From NCBI GenBank assembly GCA_964654135.1, contig CAZZHV010000003.1, forward strand, positions 1 to 55,423: a stretch of 55,423 nucleotides of DNA, read 5' to 3'. The notes beneath the pieces were generated by a model. It did not search any database. It was not told the origin of the DNA and saw nothing but the letters and a program-made list of their open reading frames with translations. Both the position numbers and the translations under genes were made by a program. Source of the stretch: CAMLQK01 sp964654135 (GTDB lineage Bacteria; Patescibacteriota; Saccharimonadia; Saccharimonadales; UBA4665). How positions within the stretch are numbered: the stretch's first letter is position 1; each line of letters starts with the position of its first letter. Positions 33,829-41,024 of the stretch are shown in pieces.

Positions 33829-34449
33829 CTAGTTTTTCTTGGCAATCTCGGCGTCCAAGAGCTTCTCGAATGAAGCGAGGTTTGAATCGGTATCAATACG
33901 CTTTCCATCGAGGAAGAAGGTTGGAGTCTGCGTAGCAGCACCAGTCTTATTAAAGGCGTCAATGTCGGCATTAATAGTGCCGTTTACCTTGCTGCTAGCG
34001 TAGTCTTTCTTGAACTGATCAAGGTTAAGACCGAGCTGGGTGGCGTAATCATTGAAGTAGTCGGTTGGTTTACCTGCCTCAGACCAGGCTTTCTGGTTGT
34101 CGTACAGGAGGTCGTGCATTTCCCAGAACTTGTTCTGCATTGCTGCGGCTTCGGCTGCACGGGCACCAACGAAAGCGTTAGGGTGGATTTGTGTCAGCGG
34201 CAGGTTGCGGAACTGGAACTTGATGTCATCCTTATATTTAGCAATAACTTGCTTTACAACAGGATAGTACTGTTCGCAAGCAGGACACTGATAGTCGCCG
34301 TATTCTACGAGCGTTACATTTTTTGAATTACTACCTGTGGTGTGGTTGGACGGGCTGCCGCTTGCATCCTTATCTTTGTTAGAAAAAGCAATAATGCCAA
34401 CAAAAATGAGGATGATTGCGACAATAACTCCCCAGAAACGTTTATCCAT
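33829..34449 (-). CDS. DsbA-like thiol oxidoreductase, membrane-anchored
   Basis: 206 residues from ATG 34449 (MDKRFWGVIVAII). One hydrophobic N-terminal segment (about 5-22) anchors a thioredoxin-fold domain with the active site YGDYQCPACEQYYP (CPAC), the helical insertion VGARAAEAAAMQNKFWEMHDLLYDNQ and the cis-proline region ATQTPTFFLDGKRID. It belongs to the DSBA-like group (thioredoxin_4) and should oxidise or isomerise disulfides outside the membrane; the secreted 838-residue protein has cysteines that could be clients. The frame is open upstream to 34506, but TTAGGAGTG before 34449 supports the shorter start. No DsbB/VKOR is seen in the window. Confidence 0.9.
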   Translation of the reverse strand: MDKRFWGVIVAIILIFVGIIAFSNKDKDASGSPSNHTTGSNSKNVTLVEYGDYQCPACEQYYPVVKQVIAKYKDDIKFQFRNLPLTQIHPNAFVGARAAEAAAMQNKFWEMHDLLYDNQKAWSEAGKPTDYFNDYATQLGLNLDQFKKDYASSKVNGTINADIDAFNKTGAATQTPTFFLDGKRIDTDSNLASFEKLLDAEIAKKN

Positions 34450-34516
34450 GTCTAATAACACTCCTAATTGATGTCTCCAGTATACAACGAATAGTGCATT
34501 TGGCATGTGCTTTGTT

Positions 34517-34544
34517 TTGAAAAATGTCCAGTCAATCGTAAGAT
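34517..34544 (+). promoter_or_regulatory. Promoter with -10 six bases before the start codon
   Basis: TTGAAA (34517-34522), 16-base spacer, TAAGAT (34539-34544), six bases, ATG 34551, with no Shine-Dalgarno: predicted leaderless transcript. Confidence 0.6.
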
Positions 34545-34550
34545 GTACAT

Positions 34551-35651
34551 ATGATTAGTTTTCTTGTTGCGCTTGCACTGGCTGGCTTGGCACTCCTGGC
34601 TGTTGCACTGCGTAAAACCTATGCGATTGTTCCTGCTAAAGAGTTAAAACGCCAAGCTCGTGCCGGAGATGCCTTGGCCCGAGTGTTATATCGAGCGGTC
34701 GCTTATGGCGCCAGCTTGTCCTTATTATTATGGGTAATTATTGTGCTGTGTACGGCTGCCAGCTTTGTGATAATGTCGCAAGTCGTGCCGCCATTTTTGG
34801 CATTTGTGCTCGAAGTACTCATTATTGGGTACGGATTTGCCTGGATGCCAACCGGCGAAGTAACGCAGATTGGTGTTCGTATTGTGGTGTGGTCTACCCC
34901 GGCCGTTGCGTGGTTATTGGCGCATTTGCAGCCAGTATTCGGTCGCATCTCTAGCTACGTAGCAGCACATCGACCAGTTATTGTGCACACCGGTCTTTAC
35001 GAACGCGAAGATCTTCTGGCACTGCTCGATAAACAAAAAGACCAAACAGATAGCCGTTTTTCTAACGAAGAACTATCATTGGTTGCGCATGCACTTACCT
35101 ACAGCCAAAAGGTAATTAGCGACTGCATGATCCCGCGCCGAGCTGTTCGCATGGTGAACGCTGCTGACACCATTGGTCCGATTATGATGGATGAACTGCA
35201 TGACAGTGGCCATTCTCGTTTCCCTGTATATGAAGGTGACAACGAAGACCAAATTGTGGGCACGCTTTTTTTGCGTGATCTTGTAAATGCTCGTAAGGGT
35301 GGTCACGTAAAAAGCGCCATGAAAACCAACGTGTACTACGTGCACGAAGATTTTACTCTGGAGCAAGCGCTACACGCGTTCTTAACAACTAAGCACCATA
35401 TGTTTATTGTGGTGAATAACTTCGAAGAATTTGTGGGTATTTTGACTATCGAAGATGTCCTGGAGCAGGTTATTGGCCACAAGATTGTGGACGAATTTGA
35501 CCGCTATGACGATATGCGTGCTGTGGCTCACTTACAGGCAACCAAGGATCACCAAAAACACCAGAAAGCCAACAGCGAAATGCACGCCAAGGCCGACAAG
35601 CCCGAAGTCGTTGTTCAGCCTGAGAAGCCAGCCGAAAAACCGAAGGCCTAG
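34551..35651 (+). CDS. CNNM/CorC-family membrane protein with CBS pair
   Basis: 366 residues. The N-terminal 130 residues have about four hydrophobic segments in the DUF21/CNNM position; from about 165 there is a linker (EELSLVAHALTYSQKVISDCMIPRRAVRMVNAADTI), then two CBS motifs (SRFPVYEGDNEDQIVGTLFLRDLV and HHMFIVVNNFEEFVGILTIEDVLEQVIGHKIVDEFDRY). The C-terminal CorC_HlyC transporter-associated domain is missing and replaced by a Lys/Glu/Pro-rich tail. Such proteins are linked to Mg or Co transport. Single gene with its own leaderless-type promoter. Confidence 0.88.
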   Translation: MISFLVALALAGLALLAVALRKTYAIVPAKELKRQARAGDALARVLYRAVAYGASLSLLLWVIIVLCTAASFVIMSQVVPPFLAFVLEVLIIGYGFAWMPTGEVTQIGVRIVVWSTPAVAWLLAHLQPVFGRISSYVAAHRPVIVHTGLYEREDLLALLDKQKDQTDSRFSNEELSLVAHALTYSQKVISDCMIPRRAVRMVNAADTIGPIMMDELHDSGHSRFPVYEGDNEDQIVGTLFLRDLVNARKGGHVKSAMKTNVYYVHEDFTLEQALHAFLTTKHHMFIVVNNFEEFVGILTIEDVLEQVIGHKIVDEFDRYDDMRAVAHLQATKDHQKHQKANSEMHAKADKPEVVVQPEKPAEKPKA

Positions 35652-35668
35652 TAATGTTGCAACAGGGG

Positions 35669-35807
35669 TGGTATACTGTGGATAACATGATTGAAGCACA
35701 ATCAAATATGAATTCTCGGGTCTAAGCGACGCCACTTACACGGCGGGCGCCGCTTGTTAATGACCCGCGACTCAGCCGACGACACTAGCAAAATCAGGAG
35801 AAAATCT
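35669..35807 (+). promoter_or_regulatory. aspS promoter and structured leader with a mini-ORF
   Basis: An extended -10 (TGG then TATACT, 35669-35677) starts a leader of about 125 nt. A 12-codon frame (ATG 35687, stop TAA 35723-35725) begins almost at the transcript 5' end and stops inside the 5' arm of a hairpin: CGGGTC (35718-35723) with GACCCG (35762-35767), enclosing AAGCG/CGCTT and CGCC/GGCG. A smaller hairpin TGATTG/CAATCA lies at 35688-35704. AGGAG before ATG 35808 stays free. No T-box sequence is present. Confidence 0.6.
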
Positions 35808-37118
35808 ATGCGAATTTTAAGTAAAGACGTCGCCAGCCACATTGGCGAAAAAATCCTCGTTGAAGGCTGGTTGCACAAAAAGCGCCTCCTCGGCGGCCTT
35901 ACATTTATCAACGTCCGTGACCGCGCTGGTCTCGTGCAGATTGTTATTAAGGACAAAGACGAAGTTGAAAAGCTGCGTGGCATGCAACTCGGCACAATTG
36001 TTCGTATCGAAGGTAACGCTGTCGAAGAAGAGCGTGCACCTGGTGGTGCTGAACTTCACGATGCTGTACTCGAAGTACTTGTACCAGTAACCGACGAAAC
36101 ACCAATCGAAATCGACAAGCCAATCCCCCACAAGCCAGAAAACTTGGATACGCTGTTCGACAACCGTGTTGTAGGCTTGCGCAACATTCAGGAACGCGCC
36201 GTCTTTGAGATTCAATCAACCATTGGCAAGGCTATCCGCAAACACTTTGATGACCACGGTTTCACCGAGATGCACACGCCAAAGCTCTTGGCAGAGGCAA
36301 CTGAAGGTGGTGCGGAAGTATTTACTCTCGATTACTTTGGTAAGACTGCCACATTGGCGCAGAGTCCGCAGTTTTACAAGCAGATGATGGTCGGCGTTTT
36401 TGAGCGCGTGTACGAAATTGCACCAGTGTATCGTGCAGAGCCAAGCGCTACAACTCGTCACATGACCGAATATACTTCTGTCGACGGTGAAATGGGCTTC
36501 ATCTCACTCGAAGACCTCAAGAAGTTCCTTAGCAGCATGGTAAACGAAGTATGTGACACTGTGTGGGCAACTCACGAAACAGAGCTCAAAAAGTGGAACG
36601 CTACTAAGCCACTAATGACTGCCGAAATTCCAACTATCTCAATGGCCGAAATTCACGAGAAGTATACCAAGGCGACTGGTACCAGCACTATTGGCGAGAA
36701 AGACCTTCGCCCAGACGAAGAAAAATGGATTTGCGAGTACGCCAAGAAAAACCTTGGCTCAGAAGCAGTCTTCGTGAGCGAGTGGCCAGCTTCGGAAATG
36801 AAGTTTTACCACAAGGCAAACGAAGAAAACCCAGAGATCGCAGATCGCGTAGACCTTTTGTTCCGCGGCGTCGAAATTACCACTGGTAGTATGCGCGAAA
36901 ACCGCTACGAAGTTGTCTTGAAGCAGCTCGAAGAACTTGCCCACGGCGACCCTAACGACCCAGGTTTTGCGCCGCTTTTGACAGCCATGAAGTATGGCAT
37001 GCCGCCACACGGTGGTTTCGGTCTTGGCCTAGAACGTCTTACCCAAAAGATGCTTGGCTTCAACAACGTTAAGGAAGCAACGCTCTTCCCACGCGACATC
37101 AACCGCCTAACGCCATAA
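35808..37118 (+). CDS. aspS: Aspartyl-tRNA synthetase, archaeal/eukaryotic-type (short form)
   Basis: 436 residues from ATG 35808, preceded by AGGAG; the frame extends upstream through the leader without a ribosome site. The N-terminal OB-fold (VEGWLHKKRLLGGLTFINVRDRAGLVQIV) binds the anticodon; class II motif 2 is FERVYEIAPVYRAEPSATTRHMTEYTSVDGE and motif 3 GGFGLGLERLTQKMLG. Bacterial AspRS is about 590 residues with a GAD insertion; this one lacks it. Short AspRS is often non-discriminating, charging tRNA-Asn too where GatCAB is present; whether that holds here cannot be seen. Confidence 0.93.
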   Translation: MRILSKDVASHIGEKILVEGWLHKKRLLGGLTFINVRDRAGLVQIVIKDKDEVEKLRGMQLGTIVRIEGNAVEEERAPGGAELHDAVLEVLVPVTDETPIEIDKPIPHKPENLDTLFDNRVVGLRNIQERAVFEIQSTIGKAIRKHFDDHGFTEMHTPKLLAEATEGGAEVFTLDYFGKTATLAQSPQFYKQMMVGVFERVYEIAPVYRAEPSATTRHMTEYTSVDGEMGFISLEDLKKFLSSMVNEVCDTVWATHETELKKWNATKPLMTAEIPTISMAEIHEKYTKATGTSTIGEKDLRPDEEKWICEYAKKNLGSEAVFVSEWPASEMKFYHKANEENPEIADRVDLLFRGVEITTGSMRENRYEVVLKQLEELAHGDPNDPGFAPLLTAMKYGMPPHGGFGLGLERLTQKMLGFNNVKEATLFPRDINRLTP

Positions 37119-37123
37119 GCATA

Positions 37124-37152
37124 TAGACACATGTGTGTACGTTCGATATACT
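37124..37152 (+). promoter_or_regulatory. pyrB promoter
   Basis: TAGACA (37124-37129), 17-base spacer, TATACT (37147-37152). It lies immediately beyond aspS and before the attenuator-like leader. Confidence 0.7.
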
Positions 37153-37158
37153 CGAGCG

Positions 37159-37250
37159 TAATATGATCAGGACTTCCGCATGACTTTAGCCGGCGTAAAA
37201 CCTGGTCATGTCGTCCCCTAGAGATTTCGGTCTCTAGGGGATTTTCTTTT
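37159..37250 (+). promoter_or_regulatory. Attenuator-like leader of pyrB with two overlapping mini-ORFs
   Basis: From about 37159 the RNA contains mini-ORF 1 (ATG 37163, six codons, MIRTSA, TGA 37181-37183), whose stop overlaps the ATG (37180) of mini-ORF 2 (13 codons, MTLAGVKPGHVVP). That frame stops at TAG 37219-37221 inside the 5' arm of a terminator. A stem GATCAGG/CCTGGTC (37165-37171, 37201-37207) precedes it. The terminator stem is a perfect ten-pair hairpin CCCCTAGAGA/TCTCTAGGGG (37215-37224, 37231-37240) followed by ATTTTCTTTT. The layout resembles translation-coupled attenuation as in the E. coli pyrBI leader. It could simply be a terminator for aspS, but the promoter lies upstream of it. 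Confidence 0.65.
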
Positions 37251-37271
37251 GCAAAAAATAAGGAGGGAACA

Positions 37272-38204
37272 ATGAAACAAATAGAACATGTCTTGTCGGC
37301 GCGTCAGGCCAATCCAGACCAACTCGATAGATTATTTGCACACACCGATACAATGCGCGATGCACTAGCTTCCCGAAGTACTAAACGTGAACTTGCCGGC
37401 CGCCACGCTGGACTTATGGTAGCAACGCTGTTTTATGAGCCCTCAACACGCACTCGTCTTAGTTTTGAATCTGCAGCGCAGCGTCTTGGCGCCGGTGTAA
37501 TTAGCACCGAAAATGCCCGCGAATTTTCGTCAGCAGCCAAGGGTGAAACTATAGAGGATACCATTAGAACCATTGATAAATACGCCGAATTAATCGTAAT
37601 GCGCCATCACGAAACGGGCGCGGCCGAAAAAGCGGCAGCTGTGAGCCGGGTGCCTATTATTAATGCCGGTGACGGAAAAGGTGAGCATCCAACACAAGCA
37701 CTTCTTGATATGCGTACCATCAAGGAAGAAAGAGGCAGATTAAACGATCTGCGCGTGGTTATTGGTGGCGATTTAGCGCATGGCCGAACGGCGCGGTCCC
37801 TGGCACTACTTCTGAGTATGTACGAGAATAATCATATTAGTTTTGTATCAACACCAGATTTACAGATTGGCTACGACATTAGAGATCATTTAGACGAGGT
37901 GGGCACGTCGTTTAATGAAACAGATGACATGTTTGGTGCATTACGCGAGGCCGACGTCGTGTACTGGACGCGTTTACAAAAAGAACGATTGCATGATCCA
38001 AATTTGCGTTCCGAATTTACTCTTGGACAGGCGGCTCTCCAGGTAATGAAAGATGATGCTATTATTATGCATCCATTGCCGCGAGTCGGTGAGATTGAGC
38101 ACTCTATAGATGACGATCCTCGCGCAGTTTACTTTGATCAGGTTGAGCACGGTTTGCATGTCCGCATGGCGTTAATCGACCAGGGTCTCTCGATATTCGA
38201 ATAG
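37272..38204 (+). CDS. pyrB: Aspartate carbamoyltransferase catalytic chain
   Basis: 310 residues, normal for ATCase catalytic chains. Carbamoyl phosphate-binding FYEPSTRTRLSFESA (about 56-70), HHETGAAEKAA, GEHPTQALLDMRTI and the C-terminal MHPLPRVGEI are intact. It condenses carbamoyl phosphate and aspartate, the committed step of pyrimidine synthesis. AAGGAGGGAAC precedes ATG. No pyrI, carAB, pyrC or pyrD is near, so it is an isolated pathway gene here. Leader structure suggests nucleotide-responsive control. Confidence 0.95.
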   Translation: MKQIEHVLSARQANPDQLDRLFAHTDTMRDALASRSTKRELAGRHAGLMVATLFYEPSTRTRLSFESAAQRLGAGVISTENAREFSSAAKGETIEDTIRTIDKYAELIVMRHHETGAAEKAAAVSRVPIINAGDGKGEHPTQALLDMRTIKEERGRLNDLRVVIGGDLAHGRTARSLALLLSMYENNHISFVSTPDLQIGYDIRDHLDEVGTSFNETDDMFGALREADVVYWTRLQKERLHDPNLRSEFTLGQAALQVMKDDAIIMHPLPRVGEIEHSIDDDPRAVYFDQVEHGLHVRMALIDQGLSIFE

Positions 38205-38843
38205 CTACATTGGCTTGTTGTCGAGCGAATACCAGAGATACCAGCAGGCAATACTCTCGTAGGGATGCCACTTGTTGCGTTCGGCGATTTCAGTAATTTC
38301 GGCAGGTGAAGGTAAATGATCAAGTTCGTAAAGTGTTCGAATACCGTTGCGGATACCCAAATCGCCAGTGGCTAAAACGTCGGTGCGTCCCATGCAGAAC
38401 ATTAAAAACATATGGACGGTCCATTCGCCAATGCCCTTAACGTCTGTTAACTTTTTTATAATTGCTTCGTTCGTTAATTCGTCGATATCCGCAAAGTCAA
38501 TTTTTTTGTCGATAATATGTTGTGCCAAGTCCTGAATATATTTTGCCTTGGCATTGCTGAGGCCCGCTGTTCGTAATTCGTCTATTGATTTCTCGAGGAT
38601 AGCTTGCGGCTCTGGAAATGCTCCGTCAAAGAGGTCGCGGAAACGCTTTTTAATACTAGCTGCAGCTTTAACGCTGAGCTGTTGCCCAATTATGGAATCA
38701 CCAAGTGCCCTGTAGTAATCGCGGTGTGGCTCAATGCGGCACAGGCCAGCTCGTGTAATAACAGGCGCAAGTATGGGATCGTGCGCGGCCAAATAAGCGG
38801 CTGCTTCTTGTTTTGTTTGGGCGGTCATCTCTACTTTAGACAT
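38205..38843 (-). CDS. DNA-3-methyladenine glycosylase II-like (AlkA-type HhH-GPD)
   Basis: 212 residues from ATG 38843 (MSKVEMTAQTK). The core shows SIIGQQLSVKAAASIKKRF, helix-hairpin-helix LTDVKGIGEWTVHMFLMF and the catalytic aspartate in VLATGDLGIRNGIRTLY. It would remove alkylated purines from DNA. No N-terminal AlkA fold extension is present, as in the shorter MagIII/AlkA types. TACAAT lies exactly six bases before ATG and there is no Shine-Dalgarno, a predicted leaderless start. Its stop abuts the pyrB stop (convergent) with no room for a terminator. Confidence 0.9.
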   Translation of the reverse strand: MSKVEMTAQTKQEAAAYLAAHDPILAPVITRAGLCRIEPHRDYYRALGDSIIGQQLSVKAAASIKKRFRDLFDGAFPEPQAILEKSIDELRTAGLSNAKAKYIQDLAQHIIDKKIDFADIDELTNEAIIKKLTDVKGIGEWTVHMFLMFCMGRTDVLATGDLGIRNGIRTLYELDHLPSPAEITEIAERNKWHPYESIACWYLWYSLDNKPM

Positions 38844-38940
38844 CTTCTTATTGTACACGGCACTCTGTAAGACGAAAAATACGGCTATTTGCAGAAGCCA
38901 ATTTCTGGTAGACTTTCAGTAAATATAAAGGATAAGCGTC

Positions 38941-40989
38941 ATGCCCAATAAAAAACCAGCTGCTATGGGGTCTGAGCAGCCATCAGAAAACCCTGGTGAT
39001 ACGCCGGAACTTAAGCCAGCGACCCTTGATGAGTTTATGAAAGAGCAAAGTGAACCTGCGGCCTCAAAAGCTAATGGAGCAGAATCTACCGACGAAAAAC
39101 CATCCGTCGAAGAAACCGAGCCTGCTGTTAAAACAACTTCCGACGAGCCAGCAGAAGGTACCAAAGATGTTCCTTTGTTGGAGAGCGGCGAAGATACAGA
39201 CGAAAGCGACAAGGAAGCATTTAAGACTCCCGAAGAAATAGCTGCCGAAGACGAACATAGCCCCGAATCTTCTGAAACAGATGAGGCTAGTGAAGTCGAA
39301 GAGCCTCAGCAGCCTCAATTCCGCCCAGTTGTATCAAATCACATGGGCAAAGGCGCTCGTTTTAAGGCCTGGTGCAAGCGCCACAAGGTTTGGGTAACAA
39401 TCCTATCGCTCATTGTTGTTATTGGTGTGCTTGCTGCTGTGCCTTGGACTCGCTACAAGCTCGGTGGCCTATTCCTTAAGCAAACAATCTCAATTGAAGT
39501 TATGGACAACCAAACCCATAAGGCTGTCACGAGTGCTACCGTTAAGGCAAAGAATGTGACCACAAAGACCAATAACAAGGGTATGGCTGATCTTAAAGTA
39601 CCAATTGGCACAACGCAGGTGACTATCGAAAAGACCTACTACAAAACCGCTAAAGTGACCACTGTCGCACCGATATTGAAGCCAAAAGATCGCGTTATGG
39701 TTGATCTGCAGGCTACAGGCCGCCAAGTTCCTGTGGTTGTACTTAACAGTATTACCGGTAAGCCAATTGAGAATGCCGTTGTCATGGCAGCCAATACCGA
39801 AGGTAAAACCGACAAAGATGGTCGCTTAACACTTGTATTACCAACCACAAAGCCGAGTATTATGGCTATGGTGCACGCCGATGGTTACAGCGAAGTTGAG
39901 GCAACAGTTCAAGTAACTACCCAGACGCTTGTCGCTAACACTGTTCGCTTAACGCCAAACGGTAGTACCTATTTCCTTTCCAACCAGTCTGGAAAGCTTG
40001 ATGTCGTAAAGACAAATCTGGATGGCACAAATCGTAAAGTTGTTGCTGCAGGTACAGGCAAAGAAGACACGCGCAATACGGTTTTGCTTGCATCACGCGA
40101 CTGGAAATATCTAGCACTTTTGTCTAAGCGCGATGGCGGCGAGTACGCCAAACTGTTCCTGATTAACACCTCTACCGACCAAATGACGACTATCGACGAA
40201 GGCTCGGCTGGCTTTGGAGCTATCGGTTGGAGCGGACATAACTTCATCTATAGTGTTACCCGAAAAGGGCAGATCTACGATAATAATCATGTAGCCCAGA
40301 AAGCTTACAACGCTGAAACCAGTAAGATAACTATTCTTGACCAATCCCAGGGTGAGGGTGATGCAACAAACAACGCTTACCAAAACTTTAACTATACATA
40401 TATCACCGACAAGGGACTCGTGTACGCGGTTACATGGAGCACGTATAATGGCTACGACAAATTAGCTGGCAAAACTAACTCAATTCGTTTGACAAGCTTT
40501 GACGGTAAAACTAAGAAGGACCTCAAGACGTTTGATGCCAAGGCTGTGAGCAGCTTACAGGCTGCACCTTATGAACCCCAAGGTATTTACTTTGCCGCTT
40601 ATGAACCCGCAACATCAAAATACTCTTTTTATGAATACGAAGATGGCGCAGTAACAGCTGCAAATACAACAATTGATGCCTTTAACAGCGGCAGCTACCC
40701 AACATATCTCTACTCTCCTTCAGGAAATAAGACTTTGTGGTCAGAGTTCCGGGATGGCAAGCGTACGATTCTCGTTGGTGACCACGACGGTAAGAATGGT
40801 TCACAGATTCTTAAGGACAGTGACTACGAAGTATACGGCTGGTACACAGAGCAATATGTTCTCGTAAGTAAGAACTCAAGCGAGCTGTACATTATGTCTG
40901 TAAACGGCGGCACACCGCATAAGATTTCTAACTACTACAAACCAGACGTTAAGTTCTATGGCTATGGCTACGGTTACGGCGGGCTCTAG
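38941..40989 (+). CDS. Anchored surface protein: acidic N-tail, PEGA/carboxypeptidase-regulatory-like domains, beta-propeller
   Basis: 682 residues. Residues 1-140 are cytoplasmic, acidic and disordered (Glu/Ser/Pro-rich); a membrane helix spans about 150-168 (VWVTILSLIVVIGVLAAVPW). Outside, two carboxypeptidase-regulatory-like beta-sandwiches (about 180-340: ISIEVMDNQTHKAVTSATVKAKN and VVVLNSITGKPIENAVVMAA) precede a TolB/WD40-like propeller (about 345-680; KLDVVKTNLDGTNRKVV and ELYIMSVNGGTPHKIS). AAGGATAAG precedes ATG. It is followed by a 608-residue paralogue of the same layout. Ligand and function unknown; surface sensing or adhesion is a guess. Confidence 0.75.
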   Translation: MPNKKPAAMGSEQPSENPGDTPELKPATLDEFMKEQSEPAASKANGAESTDEKPSVEETEPAVKTTSDEPAEGTKDVPLLESGEDTDESDKEAFKTPEEIAAEDEHSPESSETDEASEVEEPQQPQFRPVVSNHMGKGARFKAWCKRHKVWVTILSLIVVIGVLAAVPWTRYKLGGLFLKQTISIEVMDNQTHKAVTSATVKAKNVTTKTNNKGMADLKVPIGTTQVTIEKTYYKTAKVTTVAPILKPKDRVMVDLQATGRQVPVVVLNSITGKPIENAVVMAANTEGKTDKDGRLTLVLPTTKPSIMAMVHADGYSEVEATVQVTTQTLVANTVRLTPNGSTYFLSNQSGKLDVVKTNLDGTNRKVVAAGTGKEDTRNTVLLASRDWKYLALLSKRDGGEYAKLFLINTSTDQMTTIDEGSAGFGAIGWSGHNFIYSVTRKGQIYDNNHVAQKAYNAETSKITILDQSQGEGDATNNAYQNFNYTYITDKGLVYAVTWSTYNGYDKLAGKTNSIRLTSFDGKTKKDLKTFDAKAVSSLQAAPYEPQGIYFAAYEPATSKYSFYEYEDGAVTAANTTIDAFNSGSYPTYLYSPSGNKTLWSEFRDGKRTILVGDHDGKNGSQILKDSDYEVYGWYTEQYVLVSKNSSELYIMSVNGGTPHKISNYYKPDVKFYGYGYGYGGL

Positions 40990-41024
40990 CATAACTACGG
41001 GGTGACTTGCTAAACTAAAGCTAT

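Noticed and set aside
35678..35807. T-box riboswitch for aspS
   Set aside because: No T-box consensus sequence and no terminator/antiterminator pair are present.
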